From positions 1-26,882 of the forward strand of contig CAMDKT010000008.1 in assembly GCA_945900935.1 (NCBI GenBank): a stretch of 26,882 nucleotides of DNA, written 5' to 3'. Under the pieces are notes generated by a model. It had not been told where the DNA came from, did not search any database, and saw only the letters and a list, made by a program, of their open reading frames with translations. Below, piece by piece: positions 8,586 through 15,959 of this stretch. Each line of letters begins with the position of its first letter. Within the stretch, counting starts at the first letter, position 1. The stretch is from Candidatus Sulfopaludibacter sp. SbA3 (lineage in GTDB: Bacteria; Acidobacteriota; Terriglobia; Bryobacterales; Bryobacteraceae). A program made the position numbers and the translations under genes.

Positions 8586-9206
8586 CCACTGGCGGATCTT
8601 CTCCTCCTCGGTAGCCGGTGCCGGCAGGACCGGCGCGTTGCCCGTCACCGCGCCCTTAATGAACTGCGCGTGTGCTCCGCGGAACTTCCCGATCCCGGCC
8701 GAGTCCAGCATCTGATTCGCCTTAAGATACACGGGCCCATAACGCTGCTGAAAGCCGAAAGTGATGTTTAACTTCCGATCCGCGCCATCAGCCGCGCGCA
8801 TGACCCGCTTGCAGCCTGCCACATCGAGACCTGCCGACTCTTCAATATAGATGTGCTTTCCGGCTTTGACGGCAGCCTCGAAGTGCTCAGGATGCAGAAA
8901 CACCGGCGTGGCGATGATCACCGCGTCCACATCGCTCGTAAGGAGATCTTTGTAGTTCTTGAGAACCTTGGCGTCAGGGGCCGGGATTTTCGCCTTGGCC
9001 GCTCCGATGCGGTCGTCAAAAATGTCGCAGATAGCCACCAGTCGAGCACGGGGATCTTTCACCACGACGCTGGCGTCGTATATGCCACGGCCTCCGGCGC
9101 CGATGAGTCCCACTTTCACCGCGCTATTCGCGGCCGTTCCTCGCGCCGCCTGGCATGGAACCAGCGCAGCGGAGAGGACGAGAGTGCGTCTATTTAGACC
9201 GGACAT
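8586..9206 (-). pseudogene. Gfo/Idh/MocA oxidoreductase, N-terminal half only
   Basis: The ATG at 9206 has an AGGAA ribosome-binding sequence about 9 bases upstream and an NRRTLVLSAALVPCQA signal segment. The Rossmann domain is clear: KVGLIGAGGRGIYD, then CDIFDDR, VDAVIIATPVFLHPEH. Family-like sequence runs to about PPATEEEKIRQW-type residues (here APATEEEKIRQW, ending near 8586), where a full protein of roughly 400-430 residues would enter its second domain. From there the frame reads into unrelated arginine-rich sequence and stops at 8475, because the DNA has switched to the isomerase gene in a different frame. The EKP motif is also changed to EES (YIEESAGLD), removing the catalytic lysine. 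Broken gene; first in the row after the receptor. Confidence 0.85.
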
Positions 9207-9271
9207 GTTTGTGTTCCTCGCGAACCCCTTCAAGATAGCGGCCGATCCGGGCTGTCTAGCAACTCGCGGGC

Positions 9272-12271
9272 CTAGAACGTCAGCCTCGCGTTGAGTTGCA
9301 GGGTCCGTGCGACCGCAGACGTCAAGCGCCCAAAGTTTCCGGCGTTGACATCGCTGCTGACTCCCGTGAAGTTAGTGTGGTTGAGCGAATCGAACACGTC
9401 CGCGCGGATCTGCAACCGGTAGCGTTCGGTAATGGCGAGGTTCTTCGCGAGCGAGAGGTCCAGGTTCAACAGTCCAGGAGCGCGCAAAGCTCCGCGGCCG
9501 AGGTTGCCGTTCCGCTCAGGAACGCCGCTCAATCGGACCGTTGGCACCGCCTGGAACGCAGCGCGATTGACATACTGCAAAGTCTCGCGGTAGTTGTCAA
9601 GAACGGCTGAGCCGCTAATGTAGTCCGGCCGGCTGCCATTGAAGGGCGAAGACTGTATCAGGTAAAGCGGCAGACCTGAATTGGCCGTAAGGATTCCGCC
9701 GAACTGCCAGCCTCCGATGAGGAGGCGCGAGCCGCGGCTGGTGGAGGCTGTTAAGCGCGCGAAGGGCAGCTCATACAGGAAATCCGATACGAACGCATGG
9801 CGCATGTGAGAGGGCGGCGGACCTATGTCGTCCTGCCGGCGGTCTTGCGTTGTGTTTCCCAGGTGCGCCAAGTCGCCTGTCTGATAAGAAAGAAGGCTGG
9901 ACCAGGTGTAATGGGCGCCAAAGGTCAGGCCGGAGCCGAACCGCTTGCGCAGCGATGTCTGCATGGCGTGGTACGAACTGGAATCCGCGGGCGACAGGAA
10001 TGTGAACTGGAGGAAGCGGGGATCCGGACGGACGCCGTTCTGGCGATCCACCAGGTTCATCTCGCGCTTGAAGGGCAGCTTGAGGCCTCTGGTTCCGGTG
10101 TAGCTGGTCTCCAGGGCAAGGCTCGAAGTGAGCTGCCGCTGCACCGAAAGGTTCCACTGCAGCGAATACGGATTGGGATAGTTACTCGAGATCGCCGTGC
10201 CGCTGTCCGGGGCGTTCGGATTCACGTTGAATCTGGCGTAGCCTTGCGCGTTGGTATTCGGATAGCGTAGCCCTAGCTGCTGGCCTTCCACGCGCCCAAG
10301 CGTAATGTCGTACGGGGTGGTTTTGGTGTTGCGAACCGAGTCCATCACCAGGAACAGGGCCGGAGGTGAGATGAACATCCCAGCGCCGCCGCGAACTACC
10401 GTCTTGGCAGTGCTATCGACGGTCCAGGCAAAGCCGGCCCGGGGCGAAAAGTTGTTTTTATCCGAATTGTAGATGCTTTCGGCGGGGCGGTATGCCCCGA
10501 AGCCCGTCGGTTCGCCGCGGACGAAAAGCCGCCCGTCTGTCGCTGTCGGCACCGAATTGTAGTCATAGCGAACACCGAAGTTCAAGATCAGCCGCCGACT
10601 TGCCCGGAAGTCGTCCTGAACAAAAAAGCCAAGCTGCCAGTTGCTGACATCGATCGGGTTTTCACCAGCCCAAAACGTCATGGAACTGGGGATATTGGCG
10701 AGAAAGTCGTCCACGCTGGCGTAGTTGAAGCGTTCCTGCAAGGTGCGCGACCGATAGGTGAGCCTCCGAAGGAAGTTTGCGCCGGCTTTTAGTGAGCTGC
10801 GCCCGCTTGTGAGGGCAAACACCTGCTCAAAGCTTTGGTTGTGGCCGCCCTTGTTGTGATCTTCGCCGCACCCGCCGAATCCAAAACCTGAATTGGCCAG
10901 CGAGTTCAGGCACGGCACGCTGAGGAACTCCCCAATTCCGTCTTTTCGCTGCATGTCCATGTTGTTGTGCCCGAACCGCGTTTCCGAGCTCCAGCGCGCC
11001 GCAGCGTGGATGAAGCTCGCGCTGCCGATCTCGCTGATATAGATAAATCCACGCGGGTTATTGTAATTCAGCCGCGGCGTCTCCTGATAGGGGCGTCCAC
11101 GAGTGTATCGAAGTGACAGGCGATTGGCGTCGCTGATGTTGTAGTCCACGCGGACGACGCCGTGATTGTCATGTGCCGGATTCGCATGGGCATTCTGATA
11201 GAACCCGGCGACGGCAGCCGGGGCCACGGGGGAGTTGGGGAGAGGCACGAGGTCGAGAAACCGCTTGTACGCCGGAACTGCCGCGATTGCCACGTTACGG
11301 AACTCCTGTGTGGGCAGGAAGCCATTCACCGAAACGCGCCCCACCTGACGGTATCCTTCGTACACGCCAAAAAAGAAGAGCTTGTTTCGGATGATCGGCC
11401 CACCCACGGATCCACCAAACTGGTTGAAAACCAGGGGAGCCTTGGTAACCAGGAACTGGTTGCGGGCGTTCAGGTTTTCCGTCTGGTTGTTGGCGAACAG
11501 ACTGCCGTGGAACTCGTTAGTTCCGCTACGGGTTATGACATTGATATTGCCGGAGAGGGTGTTGGCTACCTCTGCCGACATGATGCCCTTCACTACGTTG
11601 ACTTCCGCAATCGCTTCGGTACTTACGGCTTTGATATAGTTCTGCCCCTGATACATCGCCAGTGTGTTGTACTCTGGATCCCCGGCCGCGTCGGTCCCGT
11701 CTACGGTGATGCTGATCCCGGCCGAAGGCAGGCCGTTCAGCGAGATGCCGAAAGTGTTGCCCACGCCAGACTGCGAAACGCCCGCGCCGAGGTTTAAAAG
11801 GGTAGTCCAGTCCCGTCTGGCCACCGGCAGTTCCCGGACCTGTTCCGTTCTAACGTTTTCGCGCTGCTCCGCACTGACGGTGTTCAGGACCGGAGGCCCT
11901 TCGACGACAGTTACCGAATCGGCAGTGGCGCCGATCTGCAACGTGAAGGTTAGCCGCACCCGCTGGGATGCGCCGAGTTCGAGGTTGGTCCGACGCTCCT
12001 CGCGGAAACTCGTTCCCTTGGCAGAGACTGTGTACGAACCGACGGGAAGGAATGTGAGGATGAATTCGCCCTTGCCATCGGTGATCGCCCTCGATACAGA
12101 TTGGGTGCCGTCGTTGGTAACGGTGACCGTGGCCTGCGGGATGGCGGCACTGGAAGGATCCAGCACCGTTCCGTAAAGAGTGGCCGTCGTCACTTGGCCG
12201 GGCAGTGAGCCCGCCAGGAGTGTCAACGCCAGAACTAGCTTTGGGGAAATACCTACCATACGAATCTTCAT
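9272..12271 (-). CDS. Oar-like TonB-dependent receptor with carboxypeptidase-regulatory-like domain
   Basis: A 999-residue outer-membrane protein. The ATG at 12271 is preferred (AGGAA upstream; MKIRMVGISPKLVLALTLLAG is a good signal peptide), although the frame is open to 12325. Residues about 27-110 form a beta-sandwich carboxypeptidase-regulatory-like domain (TLYGTVLDPSSAAIPQATVTV...GEFILTFLPVGSYTVSA). A plug domain follows (NVRTEQVRELPVARRDWTTLLNL; VNVVKGIMSAEVANTLSGNINVITRSG), then a beta-barrel ending in a terminal Phe (LNARLTF), as expected for BamA substrates. Such receptors dominate acidobacterial genomes and are thought to bind large or complex carbohydrates. It stands 66 bp before the Gfo/isomerase half-genes and is probably the first gene of the long leftward operon. 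Ligand unknown. Confidence 0.93.
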   Translation of the reverse strand: MKIRMVGISPKLVLALTLLAGSLPGQVTTATLYGTVLDPSSAAIPQATVTVTNDGTQSVSRAITDGKGEFILTFLPVGSYTVSAKGTSFREERRTNLELGASQRVRLTFTLQIGATADSVTVVEGPPVLNTVSAEQRENVRTEQVRELPVARRDWTTLLNLGAGVSQSGVGNTFGISLNGLPSAGISITVDGTDAAGDPEYNTLAMYQGQNYIKAVSTEAIAEVNVVKGIMSAEVANTLSGNINVITRSGTNEFHGSLFANNQTENLNARNQFLVTKAPLVFNQFGGSVGGPIIRNKLFFFGVYEGYRQVGRVSVNGFLPTQEFRNVAIAAVPAYKRFLDLVPLPNSPVAPAAVAGFYQNAHANPAHDNHGVVRVDYNISDANRLSLRYTRGRPYQETPRLNYNNPRGFIYISEIGSASFIHAAARWSSETRFGHNNMDMQRKDGIGEFLSVPCLNSLANSGFGFGGCGEDHNKGGHNQSFEQVFALTSGRSSLKAGANFLRRLTYRSRTLQERFNYASVDDFLANIPSSMTFWAGENPIDVSNWQLGFFVQDDFRASRRLILNFGVRYDYNSVPTATDGRLFVRGEPTGFGAYRPAESIYNSDKNNFSPRAGFAWTVDSTAKTVVRGGAGMFISPPALFLVMDSVRNTKTTPYDITLGRVEGQQLGLRYPNTNAQGYARFNVNPNAPDSGTAISSNYPNPYSLQWNLSVQRQLTSSLALETSYTGTRGLKLPFKREMNLVDRQNGVRPDPRFLQFTFLSPADSSSYHAMQTSLRKRFGSGLTFGAHYTWSSLLSYQTGDLAHLGNTTQDRRQDDIGPPPSHMRHAFVSDFLYELPFARLTASTSRGSRLLIGGWQFGGILTANSGLPLYLIQSSPFNGSRPDYISGSAVLDNYRETLQYVNRAAFQAVPTVRLSGVPERNGNLGRGALRAPGLLNLDLSLAKNLAITERYRLQIRADVFDSLNHTNFTGVSSDVNAGNFGRLTSAVARTLQLNARLTF

Positions 12272-12879
12272 AATCTGTAGTATTCCTGAAACCTTTATCA
12301 TTCTCAACTGGTGAAAACAATACATTAATCAATTCGTTTCTACAAGCTCCCTTTCGTTCCTCAGATCGCTCCTCAACGCTCTTTTTCGCTCCCTTACTCT
12401 CCGACTTGTTCCGCCAGTCGCCCGTGTACGGTCGCTGGGGGGAGGCTGGCTCGCCGCAGGATCCGCAAGGCGGAGTTTCCGGTTGCTGTTTTCGCGGACG
12501 AAACGCAGGGCCCGGATGAGAGTAGTGTCTTTCGGTGCGCTTGTTATCGAGAAACTAGAGCCGAATTGACCCTTCCAAAACCTTAAGTTTTCGGTGAACT
12601 TTTCGGTACGGTGTTTCGAGTCTCCGAAGATTCTTAAGACGGTAGATTGCGGAGCCCCCGCTTTTCACGCTCTCCGATGTGGGGTTGCTAGCGTAGCGTC
12701 CAAGATCTCAACCCGTGCCGTCCTCGGTTACTTTTGGGACCCAATCGAACATTGTAGATTGGGTGTTCCAGCGGAGCGAGCCGGTTAGGGCGAACCCTTG
12801 AACCCGGCTCACAATGCAGATTAAGGCAACACCTTTCATCAAATCAGAACAAGTAGCGGTGCCAACCCCTGCGACTCGA
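12272..12879. other. Gene-free region upstream of the receptor, with short repeats and hairpins
   Basis: No convincing coding sequence was found in any frame. The leader of the receptor gene should lie in the left ~100 bp; a GATAAA-like -10 is visible but no confident -35. Farther right are a direct repeat TTTTCGGT (12588-12595 and 12600-12607, 12-bp period) and two adjacent hairpins (12739-12764, 12778-12810). Together with the integrase remnant just beyond, this looks like eroded mobile DNA. Confidence 0.5.
12739..12810. repeat. Two adjacent hairpins (palindromic element)
   Basis: Hairpin 1 has the perfect 8-bp arms ACCCAATC (12739-12746) and GATTGGGT (12757-12764) around a 10-base loop. 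Hairpin 2 has 7-bp arms GAGCCGG (12778-12784) and CCGGCTC (12804-12810), enclosing an inner AGGG-CGAA-CCCT stem-loop (12787-12798). Neither is followed by a T-run, so a simple terminator is unlikely. They could be a repetitive extragenic palindrome or part of an old recombination site. Confidence 0.55.
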
Positions 12880-12981
12880 TCAAATTCCGATCTTCTCAAT
12901 CTCCTCCAAAGTGAGCACATCCGAGGGCCGGTCGTATAACTTGGTGGTCCGCGGGGAGGCGTGCGCGGCAATGGCCTGCGC
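12880..12981 (-). pseudogene. Tyrosine recombinase (phage-type integrase) C-terminal remnant
   Basis: Thirty-three codons ending in a TGA at 12880-12882 read AQAIAAHASPRTTKLYDR followed by a tail ending LEEIEKIGI. This is the characteristic end of a tyrosine recombinase: the HxSxRTTxxYDR motif supplies the catalytic tyrosine (here in KLYDR). Recognisable sequence stops at 12981, only 5 bp before an inverted-repeat arm, and the rest of the enzyme (Arg-His-Arg region and N-terminal domain) is absent. It is a relic of an integrase gene on the minus strand, too short for function. Confidence 0.75.
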
Positions 12982-12986
12982 CTTCT

Positions 12987-13171
12987 GAGTGCAGCACAAG
13001 GTCGGGGGTCGGTCGAAAAACCACCTTTGAAATCAACATCGGCCTCGATGGCCTAAACCGGCGAGACGCGCAAAACCTCAATATTTCGATCTGGGAAAAA
13101 CGAGTTTGAGCGGACGTTGTCCTTTTATATCCACGATTTACAGCGCTCACCCCCGACCTTGTGCTGCTCTC
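12987..13171. repeat. 185-bp element bounded by 23-bp inverted repeats (MITE-like)
   Basis: The left arm 12987-13009 and the reverse complement of the right arm 13149-13171 match at 22 of 23 positions (core GCAGCACAAGGTCGGGGGT is perfect). The 139 bp between them has no ORF and is less GC-rich than the neighbours, including a TTTTATAT stretch. No obvious target-site duplication flanks it. It lies between the integrase remnant and the 3' end of the sulfatase gene. A non-autonomous transposable element is the most natural reading; a long-loop transcriptional structure is the alternative. Confidence 0.6.
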
Positions 13172-13187
13172 CGGGCCGCCCGGCAAA

Positions 13188-14504
13188 TCAACGATCCTTC
13201 TTTTTCCGATCCTCCCGCCTGTTGGCATGCCGCCCGCTGCCGTCTCCGTCGTCCAGAAACCCGCCGGCCGGATTGAGTTTGTCGAGCGCCGCTTGTAGCT
13301 TTTTACGCGCTGCGATCGTCGCGTTGTCGTTACTACCGGTCACCTGGGTTTCGGCAAACGGCGCTTGGCTCATATCGAAGAGCGCGCCCTCCTGATTCAA
13401 CTTCCAGCGCGCGTCGCGTACATACCATTTCCGCGCCAACTGGATGAAGATCCACTCGCGCGGCTGCCCTTTGCGGCCTTGCCACTGCGGTGCTTGGCTG
13501 CGTCCATCCATGACGGTGTCGGCTGGGGGCTTCGCACCCGCCAGTTCGGCGAACGTCGGGAAGAAGTCGGTTGAATCAATCAGGTCGGCCGAAACCTTGC
13601 CCGCGGGAGTCTTGCCAGGCCAGTTCACGATCAGCGGCACGTTAGCGCCACCCTCGAGCATCGACCCCTTCTCTCCAGACAAGCGCCGCCCCTGAATCGT
13701 CCCTTCGTCAGCATAATTACCACCCGTGCCGTTGTCGCCGACGAAAACGATCAAAGTGTTTTCCCGGAGCTTCAGGCGGTCGAGTTCGGCAACCAGTTTG
13801 CCTATCAGCTTGTCCATGTACCGGATATTGTCGGCGTAGTGATCCTTGCTGTCGGGCGCGCTGTCGGGTGTCGGCAGAATCTCCGAATGGACATGCGACA
13901 TCGAGTAGTAGGCATAGAAGGGCCGGTCGCGATGACGCGTCATGAAATCCACCAGATAATCGTGCATCACGTCCGGCAGGTATAGTTTGTCTGCCAGTGG
14001 CTTCTTCACGCCGTTGAGCTGGTAATTCTTTCCCTTGTCCTGCGAATTCCAGTAGGCGCCGCTGCCTGTGAACTTCAGATGCTCGTCGAAGCCGAACTCG
14101 GCCGACCCAAGGGGAAGTTGGCCCCACTTGCCGATCATGGTGGAAGTGTAACCGGCCTGTTTCAGCACCTTCGGCATGAAGGTTTCCTTGGCGGGCGTGA
14201 TGCGGCCCGTGGCGTCCTGATTCGTGGCGCCCGTGCGGAACGCATAACGGCCGGTCATGATCAACGCGCGGGAAGGGCCACACAGCGGCGCAGTGTAGGC
14301 GTGCGTGTAACGCGTGCCGCCGGCGGCCAGACGGTCCAGTTGTGGCGTCTGGTACTTGTCGGCACCATAGCAACTGAGTCCGTTCACACCCAAGTCGTCA
14401 GCGAGGACAAAAATAATATTGGGCTTCCTCAAACCCTGCGCCAAAGGCGTGGCAGCGCCAGCCAGCAAGCCCGCCGCCACTTTCAGAATGTCTCTACGAT
14501 TCAT
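13188..14504 (-). CDS. Type I sulfatase (formylglycine-dependent, S1 family)
   Basis: A 438-residue exported arylsulfatase-type enzyme. MNRRDILKVAAGLLAGAATPLAQG is a Tat-like signal. The metal-binding DD is in NIIFVLADDLG (D36, D37), and the sulfatase signature LCGPSRALIMTGR contains the C75-x-P77-S-R79 site that is converted to formylglycine. IGKWG near 124 and FVGDNGT carry further active-site residues. It should hydrolyse sulfate esters, most likely on a carbohydrate, in the periplasm. The C-terminus ends in a basic tail (RREDRKKKDR). An AAGGA sequence sits directly against the ATG. Its upstream region contains a GTTGC/GCAAC site also found at the divergent regulator/receptor promoter. No formylglycine-generating enzyme is encoded in the window. 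Exact substrate unknown. Confidence 0.93.
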   Translation of the reverse strand: MNRRDILKVAAGLLAGAATPLAQGLRKPNIIFVLADDLGVNGLSCYGADKYQTPQLDRLAAGGTRYTHAYTAPLCGPSRALIMTGRYAFRTGATNQDATGRITPAKETFMPKVLKQAGYTSTMIGKWGQLPLGSAEFGFDEHLKFTGSGAYWNSQDKGKNYQLNGVKKPLADKLYLPDVMHDYLVDFMTRHRDRPFYAYYSMSHVHSEILPTPDSAPDSKDHYADNIRYMDKLIGKLVAELDRLKLRENTLIVFVGDNGTGGNYADEGTIQGRRLSGEKGSMLEGGANVPLIVNWPGKTPAGKVSADLIDSTDFFPTFAELAGAKPPADTVMDGRSQAPQWQGRKGQPREWIFIQLARKWYVRDARWKLNQEGALFDMSQAPFAETQVTGSNDNATIAARKKLQAALDKLNPAGGFLDDGDGSGRHANRREDRKKKDR

Positions 14505-14514
14505 TCCTTCTATT

Positions 14515-14548
14515 GGAGCAGATCTGTGCTAGTCTTCGGCACTGCTCC
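14515..14548. promoter_or_regulatory. Hairpin in the sulfatase leader
   Basis: GGAGCA (14515-14520) pairs with TGCTCC (14543-14548), and GTGC (14526-14529) with GCAC (14539-14542), leaving a 5-base bulge and a 9-base loop. It lies 11 bp upstream of the sulfatase ATG and 20 bp after the regulator stop. There is no T-run on the minus strand, so an intrinsic terminator is unlikely. It could be an mRNA leader structure. Confidence 0.45.
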
Positions 14549-14551
14549 GGC

Positions 14552-14568
14552 GTTGCTGCAACGGTTGC
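14552..14568. promoter_or_regulatory. Candidate operator: GTTGC-T-GCAAC-G-GTTGC
   Basis: Three alternating half-sites (14552-14556, 14558-14562, 14564-14568) lie 48 bp upstream of the sulfatase ATG and overlap the last base of the regulator stop codon. Read on the other strand, they match the cluster at 15931-15959 apart from one extra base between half-sites. The shared arrangement at two promoters suggests a common DNA-binding protein; which protein is not known. Confidence 0.45.
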
Positions 14569-15887
14569 TACGGCTCCAATACGTAATGAGCGGCGTAACC
14601 GCATGAGAGCGGAAGGCTGTCATCGGCCGTGCAACGCACCACCAATTGATACGCCCGCGGAAACCCGGACAGACCATCCCTTTGAAAGTGACGCTTCAGT
14701 TCGAGCAATCGTTCGGGCGATGCGAAAAACTCGACAGCTCCTTGCACACCAGCCTGAGATACCCCCGAAACCAACAGCGTGCGACGATTTTCACCGGAAG
14801 CCGCGGCCGTCGGAAGGACAGTAAGAATGCCATACACCTCAGCAGGGTCACCCGGCCGGCCCTCCCGCCGGGAAAAGGCGGGCGGATCGGTCGCCCGGTT
14901 TCGCCGGTCACGGATGACCAGCCGGTTCTTCACCGGGTCATGGGCAACCGTTAAGTGAGCACGGTTCATCAGTTGTGCCGCGGCGAACGAGTTAAGCGGG
15001 TCGCCGAACAGCACCACATTCCGGTTGCGGAAGCTCGCAAGCGGAGTCGTCCGCTCTGGCAGTACCTGGTAATGCGCGCCCAAGCTACGCAAGGTAGTGG
15101 ACACCAAGGCTACTCCACCAACGACGCCCAACGAGGCCACGTTTGTGGCAGGGCGCATCGATAGCACGGCGCCTTCCGGGAGAGGGTTTGTCTTTCGGTA
15201 GTGAGGGTAAATCTCGGATGGCGCCGGGAATGTGGGCAGTCCGCTGTCAGTCGAGAAGCCTCCGGGACGAACCATCATATGGAAGCTGCTGGCGATACTG
15301 ATGAGGACGTTTCCCTGCGACCCGGCGAGCGGTCCCCAAGCCTCTTTTAGAATCGCAGGGGGATCGGCACTATGAGTTGAGGTTGGCCCGGTGAGCCACA
15401 TCGCTCCTGCTCCCAGGATTAGGCCGGCAAGGGCTGCCGCGACGATCCTGGCCCAGCCGTTTTCAGTTGCTGGGGGCGGGGTGGCTGGAACTGCCGAAGC
15501 AGCAGCGATTTCGGGCGCGGCCGCCGGCTGGGCACTCGGCTCCGTTCGAAGGCGGAACACGGGTATATAAGAGCCCTTCGGCAGGTCAATCCGAATCTCG
15601 CAATCGGCAAGCTCGTCGGCATAGACCTCTTCAAGCTTCTGGCGAAGTTCGAACGCGCGACGGCGTACGGAGGAGTCGGCGGTTGTGGAGTAAGACGGCG
15701 AACGGCCCAGCGCGTCCACGCCGATCGAATACTCCTTGATCTCATCCGTGCGGCCCTCGATCTCCAGCTTGCAGACATAGCGAAGGAAGTTCTTCAGTTG
15801 TTCGCTGCGGGCGAACGCGTTGCTTTCCAGCACGCGGCGCAGAGCTTCCTCCCGATCCGCCGGGGCAGTGGCCACCGATCTTGTCAT
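14568..15887 (-). CDS. Single-pass membrane protein with winged-helix-like N-terminal domain (putative regulator)
   Basis: A 439-residue protein. Residues about 15-115 match a domain very common in Acidobacteria: ESNAFARSEQLKNFLRYV, IKEYSIGVDALGR, SSVRRRAFELRQKLEEVY and IDLPKGSYIPVF. It resembles a winged-helix DNA-binding fold and often precedes sensor or cyclase modules. An Ala/Pro-rich linker leads to one transmembrane helix (about 147-167, IVAAALAGLILGAGAMWL). The remaining ~270 residues would be periplasmic and match no family I can name. This topology recalls ToxR/CadC-type membrane-tethered regulators. The ATG at 15887 is preferred over the GTG at 15896 because an AGGTGA site lies 6 bases upstream. 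It is divergent from an Oar-like receptor gene. Its regulatory role is inference. Confidence 0.75.
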   Translation of the reverse strand: MTRSVATAPADREEALRRVLESNAFARSEQLKNFLRYVCKLEIEGRTDEIKEYSIGVDALGRSPSYSTTADSSVRRRAFELRQKLEEVYADELADCEIRIDLPKGSYIPVFRLRTEPSAQPAAAPEIAAASAVPATPPPATENGWARIVAAALAGLILGAGAMWLTGPTSTHSADPPAILKEAWGPLAGSQGNVLISIASSFHMMVRPGGFSTDSGLPTFPAPSEIYPHYRKTNPLPEGAVLSMRPATNVASLGVVGGVALVSTTLRSLGAHYQVLPERTTPLASFRNRNVVLFGDPLNSFAAAQLMNRAHLTVAHDPVKNRLVIRDRRNRATDPPAFSRREGRPGDPAEVYGILTVLPTAAASGENRRTLLVSGVSQAGVQGAVEFFASPERLLELKRHFQRDGLSGFPRAYQLVVRCTADDSLPLSCGYAAHYVLEP

Positions 15888-15917
15888 TTCGTTCACCTAT
15901 AATTCGTTCACCTATAA
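15888..15917. repeat. Perfect tandem 15-bp repeat carrying the regulator's ribosome-binding site
   Basis: The unit TTCGTTCACCTATAA occurs twice in a row (15888-15902, 15903-15917) and abuts the regulator ATG. On the minus strand each unit reads TTATAGGTGAACGAA, so it holds both a TATAGG -10-like hexamer and an AGGTGA Shine-Dalgarno. The distal copy supplies the likely -10 and the proximal copy the Shine-Dalgarno. Confidence 0.85.
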
Positions 15918-15939
15918 AAGGATATCCAACTTGCAGCAA
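15911..15939 (-). promoter_or_regulatory. Putative sigma70-type promoter of the regulator gene
   Basis: On the minus strand, TTGCTG (15939-15934) and TATAGG (15916-15911) are separated by exactly 17 bases and would give a leader of about 17-20 nt before the ATG at 15887. The -35 overlaps the GTTGC/GCAAC half-site cluster, so a protein bound there could block or modulate transcription. It is a match by eye only. Confidence 0.45.
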
Positions 15940-15959
15940 CCCGTTGCAGCAACCGTTGC
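15931..15959. promoter_or_regulatory. Candidate operator array of GTTGC/GCAAC half-sites
   Basis: Five alternating half-sites are seen: TTGC (15931-15934), GCAAC (15936-15940), GTTGC (15943-15947), GCAAC (15949-15953) and GTTGC (15955-15959). Spacings are 1, 2, 1 and 1 bases. It lies between the divergent regulator and receptor genes, over the regulator's -35. The three-half-site version recurs upstream of the sulfatase (14552-14568). Confidence 0.5.

Noticed and set aside
12588..12607. Direct repeat TTTTCGGT with 12-bp period
   Set aside because: Only two short copies, more than 300 bp from the receptor start, with no promoter beside it; too weak to call an operator.
12778..12810. tRNA-like look of the GGTTC-containing hairpin
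   Set aside because: There is no acceptor stem, anticodon arm or CCA-compatible end; it is a simple double-stem hairpin.
14515..14548. Intrinsic terminator for the regulator gene
   Set aside because: The stem is present, but no T-run follows on the minus strand and the next gene starts 11 bp later.
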